A stretch of 64,000 nt of DNA from Nitratifractor salsuginis DSM 16511 (GCF_000186245.1 NC_014935.1:62001-126000); one strand, 5' to 3'. Shown: positions 35,271-44,055, numbered from the stretch's first letter. Numbers and translations: made by a program. The notes: a model not told the origin generated them from the sequence alone.

Positions 35271-35347
35271 TGGTGCGCCAGAGAGGAGTCGAACCCCTAA
35301 CCCTCAGATCCGAAGTCTGATGCTCTATCCAATTGAGCTACTGGCGC
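35271..35347 (-). tRNA. tRNA-Arg(UCG)
   Basis: Minus-strand tRNA with acceptor GCGCCAG/CTGGCGC, anticodon loop CTTCGGA, GTTCGACTC and encoded CCA. The anticodon reads TCG in the DNA; whether A34 editing applies is irrelevant as position 34 is T. Confidence 0.93.
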
Positions 35348-35383
35348 ATATTCAAGGTTAAAATAGGGATCTCTTGTGAAAGA

Positions 35384-35461
35384 TGGGGTGGGTAATGGGT
35401 CTCGAACCCACGACCTCCAGAGCCACAATCTGGCGCTCTAACCAACTGAGCTATACCCACC
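35384..35461 (-). tRNA. tRNA-His(GUG)
   Basis: Minus-strand tRNA with anticodon loop TTGTGGC, the extra G at position -1 opposite discriminator C typical of tRNA-His, and encoded CCA. Confidence 0.96.
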
Positions 35462-35483
35462 ATCATTTCAGGAGACAGGTGTA

Positions 35484-35560
35484 TGGTCGGAGTGAAAGGA
35501 TTCGAACCTTCGACCCCCTGCTCCCAAAGCAGGTGCGCTACCAGGCTGCGCTACACTCCG
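35484..35560 (-). tRNA. tRNA-Pro(UGG)
   Basis: Minus-strand tRNA with acceptor CGGAGTG/CACTCCG, anticodon loop TTTGGGA and encoded CCA. First gene of the five-tRNA cluster in the direction of transcription. Confidence 0.96.
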
Positions 35561-35616
35561 TTTCCTGAAAAAAGGAGTGCAATTCTAACCAAAGATAGCT
35601 GTAAAGTCAATGAAAA

Positions 35617-35781
35617 TTACTTATCGATCGGAAGAAATTTCCCACAACCTTTTTCAGGGGTGCCTCCAAAGCTCTTGACCTCTCGAGCCTTGCCTTCTCT
35701 GTATATCTTCGCACGCTTGCACTCCTGGGCCCATTTGATGCAATTTTCGTTTTTGCATCCTACATCTTCGGGAACGGCCAT
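35617..35781 (-). CDS. 54-residue Cys-rich protein, unknown
   Basis: MAVPEDVGCKNENCIKWAQE, then CKRAK and a basic stretch ending GTPEKGCGKFLPIDK. Four cysteines (C-x4-C-x6-C, then a distant C) suggest a small metal site. The Met at 35781 is chosen over an upstream in-frame Met because AAGGAG lies 8 bases before it and the extended -10 TGCTATAAT lies further upstream (near 35820), so the upstream codons are leader. Stands alone between the tRNA cluster and prx. Confidence 0.7.
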   Translation of the reverse strand: MAVPEDVGCKNENCIKWAQECKRAKIYREGKAREVKSFGGTPEKGCGKFLPIDK

Positions 35782-35840
35782 TTTGACACTCCTTGTTATA
35801 AAATCGCCGGGATTATAGCACAAGAAGAGCCATTAGTCAG

Positions 35841-35856
35841 GATAATAATTATTATC
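35841..35856. promoter_or_regulatory. Fur/PerR-like palindrome upstream of peroxiredoxin
   Basis: GATAATAATTATTATC is a perfect 16-bp palindrome made of GATAAT/ATTATC half sites typical of Fur-family operators (Fur, PerR). It ends 12 bases before the -35 box of the peroxiredoxin promoter. Confidence 0.65.
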
Positions 35857-35868
35857 TCATAAAAATAC

Positions 35869-35897
35869 TTGACAATACGGGTTCGCTGTGTTATCAT
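35869..35897 (+). promoter_or_regulatory. Strong sigma70 promoter for peroxiredoxin
   Basis: Perfect -35 TTGACA (35869-35874), exact 17-bp spacer, and TATCAT -10 (35892-35897). The best promoter match in the window. Confidence 0.8.
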
Positions 35898-35953
35898 TCC
35901 GTATCTCAAATGTGTCAGAGTAGTTGAGGCACAGGAGATCAAAGGAGTCAGCA

Positions 35954-36658
35954 ATGGCATGTGATCAACCCACCCAAGCCCAAGAGGGTCAAACCCAAAC
36001 CACCAAGGAGGTTACTATGGAAGAGAATGTACAAAGCCAGGCCGGAGTTCTGGTCCTGAAGAATATGCCCGAGTTCAAGGCTGAAGCCTTCAATGCCGAG
36101 ACCGGACATTACACCGAAGTAAGCAGCGAAGATTATAAAGGCAAGTGGACAGTCGTCTGCTTCTATCCTGCAGACTTTACCTTCGTCTGCCCCACCGAGA
36201 TCGCGGCGATGAACGCTCACCTCGATATCATCAAGGGAGAGCTGGGCTGTGAAGTCCTGGCGGTCTCCACCGACACCAAGTTCAGCCACAAGCGCTTCGT
36301 CGAGACCGAGCCTCTGCTCAAAGGTCTCAAAATGACCATCGCAGCTGACCCCACCCACGATATGAGCCGCAAATTCGGCGTCCTGATCGAAGATGCCGGT
36401 ATCGCACTGCGGGGCCGCTTCCTGATCAACCCCGATGGCGTCATTGTGGCTGAGGAGGTTCAGGCTCCCCCGGTCGGCCGGAACGTCAAAGAGTTCATTC
36501 GCCAGATCCAGGCGCATCAGCATGCCTACAAGACCGGTGAAGTCTGCCCCGCAGGCTGGAGACCCGGCAAAAAGACTCTGCCTGTCAATACCGACGTCGA
36601 GCCGATGACCGGTCGGGTCGGTGACTACATCACCCTCGAAGAGATCCTGGCAGACTAA
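35954..36658 (+). CDS. 2-Cys peroxiredoxin (AhpC/Prx1 type)
   Basis: Reduces H2O2 and organic peroxides using an external reductant. Peroxidatic Cys is in FYPADFTFVCPTEI and resolving Cys in GEVCPAGWRPGKK, with GGLG/YF-like C-terminal structure not obvious. Two in-frame starts each have a strong ribosome site: 35954 (AAAGGAG) and 36017 (AAGGAGG). The 21 residues between them are Gln/Thr-rich and not part of the fold, so the shorter 213-residue form may be the main product. A Fur/PerR-like palindrome upstream suggests control by iron or peroxide. Confidence 0.94.
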   Translation: MACDQPTQAQEGQTQTTKEVTMEENVQSQAGVLVLKNMPEFKAEAFNAETGHYTEVSSEDYKGKWTVVCFYPADFTFVCPTEIAAMNAHLDIIKGELGCEVLAVSTDTKFSHKRFVETEPLLKGLKMTIAADPTHDMSRKFGVLIEDAGIALRGRFLINPDGVIVAEEVQAPPVGRNVKEFIRQIQAHQHAYKTGEVCPAGWRPGKKTLPVNTDVEPMTGRVGDYITLEEILAD

Positions 36659-36663
36659 AACCC

Positions 36664-36699
36664 CCAACCTGCCGCCATCAGGGCGGTGGGTTCTTTTTC
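36664..36699 (+). terminator. Rho-independent terminator of peroxiredoxin gene
   Basis: AACC-GCCGCC-ATCA-GGGCGG-GGGTT stem followed by CTTTTT, starting a few bases after the stop. The following sequence to 36854 is AT-rich with no gene that I can support. Confidence 0.85.
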
Positions 36700-36854
36700 C
36701 ATCTTAGTGTTCCCACTTCATTAAAACCGATCCGATTCTTACCGAAATCTAGCTATTTGAAAAAGTATTCTGTCGCAATATAGATCAGTTGTAAAAGAAA
36801 GATAAGTGCAGTATTGGAAATGATTGGGAGGAAAATATTGTAGGTCTGTTTTGA

Positions 36855-36942
36855 TGGCAGAGGGGATGGGATTCGAACCCACGGTAGCTTGCGCTACACA
36901 CGCGTTCCAGGCGTGCTCCTTCGACCGCTCGGACACCCCTCT
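36855..36942 (-). tRNA. tRNA-Ser(GGA)
   Basis: Minus-strand tRNA with acceptor AGAGGGG/CCCCTCT, anticodon loop CTGGAAC (GGA), the long variable arm of class II tRNAs, GTTCGAATC and encoded CCA. Confidence 0.95.
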
Positions 36943-37011
36943 AAATAGGAGGGCGCCATTATAACGGAAAAGATCTGAAAAAGCAATATTGCGTCACCTC
37001 TTCCTTTTTGT

Positions 37012-37017
37012 TATAAT
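37012..37017 (+). promoter_or_regulatory. -10 box for SRP RNA
   Basis: TATAAT, 7 bases before the predicted 5' end of the RNA at 37024. Confidence 0.7.
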
Positions 37018-37023
37018 GCTCCC

Positions 37024-37129
37024 GCCTCTTTCCAGACCTGTGCAACGGTTTCGGAGGACACCGGGTCAGGATGGGAACATAGCAGCCCACCCTCCGTCAC
37101 CGTGTGCCGCAGCCATCTGGGGAGAGGTT
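37024..37129 (+). ncRNA. ffs: Signal recognition particle 4.5S RNA
   Basis: Terminal arms GCCTCTTTCCAGA and TCTGGGGAGAGGT pair across about 105 bases. The apical domain has GGGTCAGGATGGGAACATAGCAGCC, matching the conserved Ffh-binding pattern (GGUCAGG..GGAA..AGCAGCC), broken here for length: GGTCAGG then AGCAGCC. The RNA works with Ffh to target membrane proteins. Confidence 0.93.
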
Positions 37130-37210
37130 CTTCTCAAGACTCCATATCTCCAAAATTTTTCCACATAAAACCGATAAACCTCTTGACAAATATCACTACT
37201 ATGTCAAAAT

Positions 37211-37357
37211 TCCTCATTCCTCATTCCTCATTCCTCATTCCTCATTCCTCATTCCTCATTCCTCATTCCTCATTCCTCATTCCTCATTCCTCATTCCTCA
37301 TTCCTCATTCCTCATTCCTCATTCCTCATTCCTCATTCCTCATTCCTCATTCCTCAT
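37211..37357. repeat. Perfect heptamer array (TCCTCAT)21
   Basis: 21 identical copies of TCCTCAT, 147 bp without a single mismatch. The last unit contains the stop codon of the minus-strand ATPase gene. Because 7 is not a multiple of 3, the plus strand is open in all three frames as the same repeating FLIPHSS heptapeptide, and the minus strand hits TGA in all frames. The apparent plus-strand reading frames here are therefore by-products. The 80 bases between ffs and the array show no gene. Confidence 0.98.
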
Positions 37358-38433
37358 TCATTGAGTATGCTCCATTCATAAAAGGGGATGGCTTCAAACT
37401 CGATCGTACCGAGACTGAATCTATATCGGTTGGAGACGGTGACGACCCAGACTTTTCCCACCTCTGTTTTTACGAATTTGGGATAGAGCTGCTGGGCGCG
37501 TTTCCAAAACTGGTCTTCCCCTTCAAAAGGAGAAGGGAGAATCAGCTCGTTCCTATCTTCCAAACGGTATCCCAACGAGCCCGCCACGGCGAAGGGGCGT
37601 TGGTGTTTGAGCAGGGCCAGGGCCACCATCGCGTCAAAGGTGGCCGGAAAGGGTTGGTACTTGTTGAGGTAACGGGTGAAGATAAAATCATACAAGATAA
37701 GCTTTTTCCCCGGCCCCTTCTCCAGATCCGGCAGAAGGTAGATCAGCTTTTCCTCTTCGAAACGCTTCAACGTGGCATAGGTCCAATCCTTGGAAATTCT
37801 GAAATACTCCCGGGCGGTCGTGTAGATCTGGTGGGCGGTGATCCGTCGGCCCTGGAAGCGGGCGAGGATGAGCAGAAGCCGACTCTCCTGATCGTCGAAT
37901 GTCGCATAGAAAAATTCCCGCATCCTCAATAGGGCGGATGCCGGGGTTTCGAGTGCGAGCGGGGGGAGGGTGCCGAGCTTGATGAACCGGTTGAAGGCCT
38001 GCACGGGTGCCGAACTCCGGTCGAAGCCGAGGAACTCTTCATAGTCGAGGGGAAAGAGTTCAAAAGAGGGCAGTGAGAGAGAAGGGGGCAAGGGGGTACG
38101 GCCGACCAGTACCAGACGGGAGACTCGGGGAAGGCGTTCGAGAAAACCTTCATACCAATGGTCGATGACCAGAAGGGAGATCCCCTCCTCTTTGAGAAAA
38201 CCCTCCAGGAGAGCGGTATCGATATCCTCCAGCGCAAAGGCCGGGTCCTGGGCATCGAGGTAGAGCCAGGATTCCGGGGTGAAGGCCTGCAGCCAATGGA
38301 GGATCAATGCGGTTTTCCCGGAGGATCTCGGCCCGTGAAGGTAAAAGGAACCCTCTTCGGGGAGTTGGAGTTTGCGGGGGTAGAAAGGGTTGGGAACCGG
38401 TTTGAGATCGTAAAAATAGTCGAGAATATCCAT
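37354..38433 (-). CDS. AAA ATPase, MoxR/DUF4143-like ATP-binding protein
   Basis: 359 residues with Walker A GPRSSGKTALI (about 34-44), Walker B LLVIDHW (about 86-92), and a C-terminal winged-helix-like region (AHQIYTTAREYF..LKRFEEEKLIYLL), the layout of archaeal-type/DUF4143 AAA proteins. Function unknown; some family members act with toxins or in DNA repair. AAGGAAAG precedes the ATG. The final residues ILNE and the stop lie at the edge of the 21-copy repeat, so the C-terminus may have been set by array growth. Confidence 0.8.
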   Translation of the reverse strand: MDILDYFYDLKPVPNPFYPRKLQLPEEGSFYLHGPRSSGKTALILHWLQAFTPESWLYLDAQDPAFALEDIDTALLEGFLKEEGISLLVIDHWYEGFLERLPRVSRLVLVGRTPLPPSLSLPSFELFPLDYEEFLGFDRSSAPVQAFNRFIKLGTLPPLALETPASALLRMREFFYATFDDQESRLLLILARFQGRRITAHQIYTTAREYFRISKDWTYATLKRFEEEKLIYLLPDLEKGPGKKLILYDFIFTRYLNKYQPFPATFDAMVALALLKHQRPFAVAGSLGYRLEDRNELILPSPFEGEDQFWKRAQQLYPKFVKTEVGKVWVVTVSNRYRFSLGTIEFEAIPFYEWSILNE

Positions 38434-38516
38434 AACTTTCCTTCCAAAAAGGAAATATTTTTGTAAATCATACCATTTTTAGCACAATTATCAAGGGGAA
38501 TAGAGGCCTCTTTCTG

Positions 38517-38522
38517 TATAAT
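38517..38522 (+). promoter_or_regulatory. -10 box of the S10 operon
   Basis: TATAAT 57 bases before rpsJ. The leader carries a small hairpin GTCGG-GCAA-CCGAC at 38542-38555, which could take part in ribosomal-protein feedback, although it is much shorter than the E. coli L4 leader. Confidence 0.6.
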
Positions 38523-38578
38523 CTGCATCCCAAAAAATTATGTCGGGCAACCGACGAGTTCTTTAGAGAAGGAAAACA

Positions 38579-38890
38579 ATGGAAAAAATCCGATTGAAGC
38601 TCAAAGCTTACGATCACCGTGTTCTCGACCGCTCCGTGGCCTCCATCGTGGATGCCGTCCGCCGCACCGGTGCCGAGCTTCGTGGCCCCATTCCGATGCC
38701 CACGAAGATCAAGCGCTACACCGTGCTGCGTTCGCCCCACATCAACAAGGACAGCCGTGAGCAGTTCGAGATCCGCATTCATTCCCGGATGATCGATATC
38801 GTCTCTGCCACCAGCGAGACCATCGATTCGCTGATGAAACTGGACCTGGCTCCCGAAGTGGAAGTCGAAATCCGGTCTATGGACAAGTAA
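38579..38890 (+). CDS. rpsJ: 30S ribosomal protein S10
   Basis: 103 residues, typical length; starts [20 protein letters not shown] and has the tRNA-binding-region motif [14 protein letters not shown]. Also NusE in transcription antitermination. First gene of the S10 operon, whose order here (S10-L3-L4-L23-L2-S19-L22-S3-L16-L29-S17) is the standard bacterial one. Confidence 0.98.
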   Translation: MEKIRLKLKAYDHRVLDRSVASIVDAVRRTGAELRGPIPMPTKIKRYTVLRSPHINKDSREQFEIRIHSRMIDIVSATSETIDSLMKLDLAPEVEVEIRSMDK

Positions 38891-38900
38891 GGAGTCAAGA

Positions 38901-39482
38901 ATGGAATATATCGTAGAAAAAATCGGCATGAGCCGTACGATCGACGTCCCCAGTGTTCCGGTCACTCTCCTGAAAGTCGTTGAGACCAAGGTCTGCGAAG
39001 TACGGGAAGACGGAAAGGCCCTGGTCGCCTACAACAGCGGCAAGAAGATCAACAAAGCGATCGAAGGCCAGCAGAAGAAGTACAGCGTCAGCAATGAATT
39101 CAACAAATTTATGACGCTGGAAGTGGCCGAGGGGACCGAGCCCGGTGATCTCAGCACCGCCCCCCTGGCCGAAGCCCAGGTCGTCAAGAGTTCCTTCAAC
39201 AGCAAGGGACGCGGCTTCAGCGGGGTTATGAAGCGTCATAACTTCGCCGGAGGCCCCGGGGCACACGGTAGCCGTTTCCACCGCGCTCCCGGTTCCATCG
39301 GTATGTGCGAATGGCCCGGCCGCGTTCAGCCCGGACAGAAGATGCCCGGACACTATGGTAACGCCAAGACCACCGTTAAAAACGAAGTGATCTCCTTCGA
39401 TGCCGAGAACGGCATCCTGGTGCTCAAGGGAGCCGTCCCCGGCCCCAAAGGTGCCCGTGGAGTAGTAAGGATTGTCAAATGA
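38901..39482 (+). CDS. rplC: 50S ribosomal protein L3
   Basis: 193 residues, near the peptidyl-transferase centre. [14 protein letters not shown] start; the signature [20 protein letters not shown] is present and its Gln/His loop is intact. Four-base overlap (ATGA) with rplD. Confidence 0.98.
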   Translation: MEYIVEKIGMSRTIDVPSVPVTLLKVVETKVCEVREDGKALVAYNSGKKINKAIEGQQKKYSVSNEFNKFMTLEVAEGTEPGDLSTAPLAEAQVVKSSFNSKGRGFSGVMKRHNFAGGPGAHGSRFHRAPGSIGMCEWPGRVQPGQKMPGHYGNAKTTVKNEVISFDAENGILVLKGAVPGPKGARGVVRIVK

Positions 39483-40072
39483 GTAACGCAACAGTAATCA
39501 AAACGACGGATCTCCCCCAGGCGTTCCTGGAGGTACATCCTCATAACCTTTACCTCTATTGCAAAGCCTATGCGGCCAACCTGCGCGCCAACACTGCCCA
39601 GACCAAGAACCGGTCCGCAGTCAGCGGCGGCGGCAAGAAACCCTTCGCGCAGAAGGGGGGCGGTCGTGCACGTCAGGGCTCCATCCGCGCTCCCCATTTC
39701 CGGGGCGGCGGTGTGGTCTTCGGTCCCACGACCGATCGCAACTACACTCAGAAGGTCAACAAAAAGCAGAAGCGCCTGGCGCTGATGCACGCGTTGGCGG
39801 AGAAAGCGGCCAACGAAAAACTTTTCGTTGTCGACAGTGTCGCGATCGAATCGGGCAAGACCAAAGACGCCAAAGCTTTTGTCGATGGCTTCGGTCAGCG
39901 GGATCTTCTGGTGGTCAAAGAGATGATCGATGAGAAGACTTTCCTGGCTTTCCGCAACCTTCAGGAGAGCTATCTCATCGAAGAGAATGAGCTCAACGGA
40001 TACCTGGCAGCTGCCTATCACGCCATCGTGATGGAAAAAGCGGTCTGGGACAAACTGATTAAAGAGAGTTAA
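39479..40072 (+). CDS. rplD: 50S ribosomal protein L4
   Basis: 197 residues; the exit-tunnel loop [20 protein letters not shown] is intact. In other bacteria L4 represses its own operon through the mRNA leader. Confidence 0.97.
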   Translation: MSNATVIKTTDLPQAFLEVHPHNLYLYCKAYAANLRANTAQTKNRSAVSGGGKKPFAQKGGGRARQGSIRAPHFRGGGVVFGPTTDRNYTQKVNKKQKRLALMHALAEKAANEKLFVVDSVAIESGKTKDAKAFVDGFGQRDLLVVKEMIDEKTFLAFRNLQESYLIEENELNGYLAAAYHAIVMEKAVWDKLIKES

Positions 40073-40075
40073 GCC

Positions 40076-40357
40076 ATGGCAGACATTACTGATATCAAAG
40101 CAATTATCTATACGGAAAAGACTCTGGGTCTGCAGGAAGAGGGTGTCATCGTCGTTCAGACAACCCCCCGCATGACCAAGAACGGTCTGAAAGAGGTTTT
40201 CAAAGAGTATTTCGGAATCAAGCCTCTGAAAGTCAACTCGATGAGAGTCAACGGCAAGGTGAAGCGTTTCAAGGGAGTCGAGGGCAAGCGTGCCGACAGC
40301 AAGAAGTTTTATGTCAAGCTCCCCGAAGACGCCAAGATCGAAAGCTTAGCGGTATAA
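40076..40357 (+). CDS. rplW: 50S ribosomal protein L23
   Basis: 93 residues at the tunnel exit, docking site of trigger factor and SRP. Contains [14 protein letters not shown] and the conserved [10 protein letters not shown] loop. Three bases after rplD. Confidence 0.97.
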   Translation: MADITDIKAIIYTEKTLGLQEEGVIVVQTTPRMTKNGLKEVFKEYFGIKPLKVNSMRVNGKVKRFKGVEGKRADSKKFYVKLPEDAKIESLAV

Positions 40358-40367
40358 GGGAATAGCG

Positions 40368-41198
40368 ATGGCAATCAAATCATTCAAACCAACCACCCCC
40401 TCCCGTCGTTTTATGACGGTCCTGGACAGCAGTGATATCACGGCGAAGGCCAGTGTCCGCTCTCTGCTGAAGAAGCTCCCCCGCAAAGCGGGACGCAACA
40501 ACAACGGCCGGATCACTTCCCGTCATAAAGAGGCCGGAGCGAAAAAGCTCTACCGGATCATCGATTTCAAGCGGAACAAGTTCGGTATCGAGGGACGGAT
40601 CGCGACGGTCGAGTACGATCCTTACCGCAACTGCCGGATCTGCCTGGTCAACTACGTCGACGGGGAGAAGCGCTACATCCTTCAGCCCAAAGGCGTGAAG
40701 GTCGGCGATACCGTCATGGCCGCCGAAGCGGGCCTGGACATCAAACCTGGCAACGCGATGAAGCTGAAAAACATCCCCGTCGGTACCCTGGTCCACAACA
40801 TCGAGATGAATCCCGGTCAGGGCGGCAAGATCGCCCGCAGCGCCGGCGGTTACGCTCAGATCATGGGCCGCGACGGCAAATATGTCTCCCTGCGGCTTCC
40901 TTCCGGAGAGATGCGCTACATCCTGGGTGAGTGTATGGCGACGGTGGGTACCATCGGCAACGAAGACTTCGCCAACATGGTCATCGGTAAAGCCGGTCGG
41001 AACCGCCACCGCGGTATCCGCCCCCAGACCCGCGGTTCCGCGATGAACCCCATCGACCACCCCCACGGTGGTGGTGAAGGTAAAACCAACTCCGGTCGCC
41101 ACCCCGTCTCCCCCTGGGGTATGCCCACCAAGGGGTACAAGACCCGTCGGAAGAAGGCCAGCGACAAGCTGATCATCTCACGCAAGAAGAAAAAGTAA
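40368..41198 (+). CDS. rplB: 50S ribosomal protein L2
   Basis: 276 residues, full length; [17 protein letters not shown] near the N-terminus and the signature [13 protein letters not shown] near 223-235, including the His essential for peptidyl transfer-centre assembly. Confidence 0.98.
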   Translation: MAIKSFKPTTPSRRFMTVLDSSDITAKASVRSLLKKLPRKAGRNNNGRITSRHKEAGAKKLYRIIDFKRNKFGIEGRIATVEYDPYRNCRICLVNYVDGEKRYILQPKGVKVGDTVMAAEAGLDIKPGNAMKLKNIPVGTLVHNIEMNPGQGGKIARSAGGYAQIMGRDGKYVSLRLPSGEMRYILGECMATVGTIGNEDFANMVIGKAGRNRHRGIRPQTRGSAMNPIDHPHGGGEGKTNSGRHPVSPWGMPTKGYKTRRKKASDKLIISRKKKK

Positions 41199-41207
41199 GG
41201 GATAAGC

Positions 41208-41486
41208 ATGGCACGTTCATTGAAAAAAGGTCCTTTCATCGACGATCATTTGATGAAAAAGGTACTCAAGGCAAAAGAAGAGGGTTCCAACAAACCCATC
41301 AAAACCTGGTCTCGCCGTTCGGTCATCTTCCCCGAGATGATCGGCCTGACCATCAACGTCCACAACGGACGTCAGTTCGTTCCCGTCTATATCACGGAGA
41401 ACCACGTGGGCTACAAACTGGGTGAATTCGCCCCCACCCGCACATTCAGAGGACACAAAGGCAGTGTCCAGAAGAAGGTAGGTTGA
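41208..41486 (+). CDS. rpsS: 30S ribosomal protein S19
   Basis: 92 residues; [19 protein letters not shown] and the signature [21 protein letters not shown] broken as [18 protein letters not shown]. Binds 16S rRNA with S13 in the head. Confidence 0.97.
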   Translation: MARSLKKGPFIDDHLMKKVLKAKEEGSNKPIKTWSRRSVIFPEMIGLTINVHNGRQFVPVYITENHVGYKLGEFAPTRTFRGHKGSVQKKVG

Positions 41487-41488
41487 TC

Positions 41489-42127
41489 ATGAGCAGAGCA
41501 GTACTCAAGTATGTAAGAGTCTCCCCCACCAAGGCGAGACTGGTTGCCCGTGAAGTTCAGGGAATGAACGCCGAGCTGGCCCTGGCCGCTCTGGAGTTCA
41601 TGCCCAACAAAGCGGCGGGAATCATCTCCAAAGTGATCGCTTCCGCAGTCGCCAACGGTGATTATGAGCCCGAAGAGGTCATCATCACCGATTGCCGTGT
41701 GGACAAAGCAGCCGTAATGAAGCGCTGGCGTCCTCGCGCCCGGGGAACCGCGACGCGTATTCTCAAGCCCACTTCACACATCTATGTAGAGGTCGCGGAG
41801 GCCGCTGCCGCCGAAGCACCCAAAAAAGAGAAGGCCCCCGCCAAGAAGGCGAGCAAAAAAGAAGCTCCCGCGGAAACAGCCGCCAAAGCCGCCGCAAAAG
41901 AGGCTGCCGAGGCGACGGAAAAGAAGGGTGACGATCTGACCAAGATCAAAGGGATCGGCAAAGCCTACCAGCAGAAGCTCAACGACGAGGGAATCCATAC
42001 CTACGAAGATGTCGCCAATATGACCGACGAGCAGATCGCCATGATGGAAGAGAAATATAGCTTCAAAGGCGATTTCCGTGAGTCAGTAGCCGATGCCAAA
42101 AATATCGTCAACGGAAAGGAAGCGTAA
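41489..42127 (+). CDS. rplV: 50S ribosomal protein L22 with C-terminal helix-hairpin-helix extension
   Basis: Residues 1-110 are a normal L22 ([34 protein letters not shown]-like loop with the tunnel hairpin). The protein does not stop there. A Lys/Ala-rich linker of about 45 residues leads into [20 protein letters not shown] and [21 protein letters not shown] (about 150-212), a helix-hairpin-helix domain of the type fused to other ribosomal or nucleic-acid proteins. Total 212 residues against the usual 110-120. Start at 41489 follows the S19 stop by two bases. Confidence 0.95.
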   Translation: MSRAVLKYVRVSPTKARLVAREVQGMNAELALAALEFMPNKAAGIISKVIASAVANGDYEPEEVIITDCRVDKAAVMKRWRPRARGTATRILKPTSHIYVEVAEAAAAEAPKKEKAPAKKASKKEAPAETAAKAAAKEAAEATEKKGDDLTKIKGIGKAYQQKLNDEGIHTYEDVANMTDEQIAMMEEKYSFKGDFRESVADAKNIVNGKEA

Positions 42128-42129
42128 CT

Positions 42130-42822
42130 ATGGGTCAGAAAGTCAATCCTATCGGTCTCAGACTGGGAATCAACCGCAACTGGGAGTCTCGATGGTATCC
42201 CGCCAAAGATCGTGCTCCCAGCTTTGTTGCGGAAGATCACAAAATCCGCAAATTCCTGAAGAAGGAGCTCTTCTTCGCCGGAGTGAGCAATATCATCATC
42301 GAACGGACCGTCAAAAAGATCCGTATCACCATCGTCACTGCACGCCCCGGTATCATTATCGGTAAGCGCGGTGCCGACATCGAAAAACTCAAAGCCAAGC
42401 TGCAAAAGATGCTGGGCAAAGATGTTGCGATCAACATCAAAGAAGAGAAACGCCCCCAGGCTTCCGCTCAGCTGGCCGCCGAAAACATCGCGACGCAGCT
42501 GGAGCGCCGGGTCGCGTTCCGCCGTGCGATGAAAAAGGCGATTCAGGGGGCACTGAAGTCCGGTGCCAAAGGAATCAAAGTTCAAGTCTCCGGCCGTCTC
42601 GGCGGTGCGGAAATGGCTCGGACCGAGTGGTATCTCGAGGGTCGTGTGCCCCTGCATACCCTGCGGGCCAAGATCGACTACGGCTTTGCCGAAGCGCTGA
42701 CAACCTACGGAAACATCGGCGTCAAAGTCTGGATCTTCAAAGGTGAAGTTCTTCAGAAAGGGATTCAGCCCGAGCCCAAAGAAGAGCGCAAGAGCCGCAA
42801 ACCCAGAAGAAGAGGTGAATAA
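42130..42822 (+). CDS. rpsC: 30S ribosomal protein S3
   Basis: 230 residues with the KH domain motif [17 protein letters not shown] (about 64-80) and the mRNA-entry-site region [12 protein letters not shown]-like [16 protein letters not shown]. Standard length and place. Confidence 0.98.
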   Translation: MGQKVNPIGLRLGINRNWESRWYPAKDRAPSFVAEDHKIRKFLKKELFFAGVSNIIIERTVKKIRITIVTARPGIIIGKRGADIEKLKAKLQKMLGKDVAINIKEEKRPQASAQLAAENIATQLERRVAFRRAMKKAIQGALKSGAKGIKVQVSGRLGGAEMARTEWYLEGRVPLHTLRAKIDYGFAEALTTYGNIGVKVWIFKGEVLQKGIQPEPKEERKSRKPRRRGE

Positions 42823-42824
42823 TT

Positions 42825-43250
42825 ATGTTGATGCCCAAACGTACCAAGTGGAGAAAGCAGCAGAAGGGCCGCAACCGCGGTAAATCCTTCCGCGGTAACC
42901 GCATTGAATTCGGTGAATTCGCCATCAAGGCCACCGAAGCGGGTCGGATCGACTCCCGGCAGATCGAAGCGGCACGTATCGCGATGACCCGCCGGGTCAA
43001 CCGTACCGGTAAAACCTGGATCCGGGTCTTCCCCGACAAGCCTCTGACCAAGAAGCCTCTGGAAACCCGGATGGGTAAAGGTAAGGGAGCCGTTGAAAAG
43101 TGGGTAATGAATATCAAACCCGGCCGGATCATTTTCGAAATGGCGGGCGTTCAGGAAGACCTGGCTCGCGAAGCGTTGACCCTGGCCTGCCACAAGCTTC
43201 CTTTCAAGACGAAAATCATTTCAAGGGAAGAGAGCAATGAAATATACTGA
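42825..43250 (+). CDS. rplP: 50S ribosomal protein L16
   Basis: 141 residues; [19 protein letters not shown] start (an internal Met3 start is also possible), signature [13 protein letters not shown]. Binds near the A-site tRNA. Overlaps rpmC by 14 bases. Confidence 0.97.
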   Translation: MLMPKRTKWRKQQKGRNRGKSFRGNRIEFGEFAIKATEAGRIDSRQIEAARIAMTRRVNRTGKTWIRVFPDKPLTKKPLETRMGKGKGAVEKWVMNIKPGRIIFEMAGVQEDLAREALTLACHKLPFKTKIISREESNEIY

Positions 43251-43428
43251 TCTGCAGGACAAGAGTGTCGAAGAACTCGAAACGATGCTCCGAGAGAAAA
43301 AAATGGAAGTCTTCACCCTCCGGGCGAAGCTCAAGACGATGCAGCTGACCAATACCAGTGAGCTGAGAGCGGCCAAAAAAGATGTCGCCAGAATTATGAC
43401 GGCGCTCAACGCCGCGAGATCCAAGTAA
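43237..43428 (+). CDS. rpmC: 50S ribosomal protein L29
   Basis: 63-residue helical protein at the tunnel exit ([33 protein letters not shown]-like C-terminus). Start overlaps rplP. Confidence 0.95.
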   Translation: MKYTDLQDKSVEELETMLREKKMEVFTLRAKLKTMQLTNTSELRAAKKDVARIMTALNAARSK

Positions 43429-43438
43429 AGGGTGTAGC

Positions 43439-43687
43439 ATGCCGAAAAGAGTAATTTCAGGAACGGTCATCAAAAAGGCCGGTGATAAAACCGCTACGGT
43501 CCTGGTGGAGCGCAAGGTTTTGCACCCCCGCTACCACAAGACAGTCAAGCGTTTCAAAAAATATCTGGTTCACGACGAGCGGAACGAAGCGAATGTGGGA
43601 GATACGGTCAGCGCCATCGAGTGCCGGCCCCTTTCCAAGAACAAAGCGTTCCGTCTTCTCGAAATCGTTGAGAGAGGAGAGGGCTAA
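43439..43687 (+). CDS. rpsQ: 30S ribosomal protein S17
   Basis: 82 residues, OB-fold with [19 protein letters not shown] and [14 protein letters not shown]. One-base overlap with rplN. Confidence 0.97.
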   Translation: MPKRVISGTVIKKAGDKTATVLVERKVLHPRYHKTVKRFKKYLVHDERNEANVGDTVSAIECRPLSKNKAFRLLEIVERGEG

Positions 43688-44055
43688 TGATTCAGAGTTT
43701 TACCCGCCTGAACGTCGCGGACAACAGCGGCGCCAAGGAGATCATGTGTATCAAAGTGCTGGGTGGTTCCAAGCGCCGGTACGCCAGCGTCGGTGACGTC
43801 ATCGTCGCCTCGGTCAAAAAAGCCCTTCCCAACGGTAAAGTGAAGAAGGGTAAGGTGGTCAAAGCGGTTGTCGTTCGGACCAAAAAAGAGATCCAGCGTG
43901 AAAACGGATCCCTGATTCGTTTCGACGACAACGCCGCCGTAATCATCGATGACAAAAAAGAGCCCATCGGTACCCGTATCTTCGGGCCGGTGAGCCGTGA
44001 AACACGTTATGCGGGCTTTATGAAAATCGTATCGCTCGCGCCGGAGGTATGGTAA
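43687..44055 (+). CDS. rplN: 50S ribosomal protein L14
   Basis: 122 residues; [21 protein letters not shown] and the signature [21 protein letters not shown] (in part). First of the spc-type block (L14-L24-L5-S14-S8-L6-L18-S5-L15-SecY). Confidence 0.98.
   Translation: MIQSFTRLNVADNSGAKEIMCIKVLGGSKRRYASVGDVIVASVKKALPNGKVKKGKVVKAVVVRTKKEIQRENGSLIRFDDNAAVIIDDKKEPIGTRIFGPVSRETRYAGFMKIVSLAPEVW

Noticed and set aside
37211-37357. CRISPR array
   Set aside because: The units are 7 bp with no spacers, and no cas genes are nearby.
37102-37932. Long plus-strand reading frames reading FLIPHSS repeats and continuing antisense to the ATPase gene
   Set aside because: They exist because the heptamer array is open in all three plus-strand frames. 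They have no ribosome site, overlap the SRP RNA end, and the ATPase frame opposite has clear motifs.
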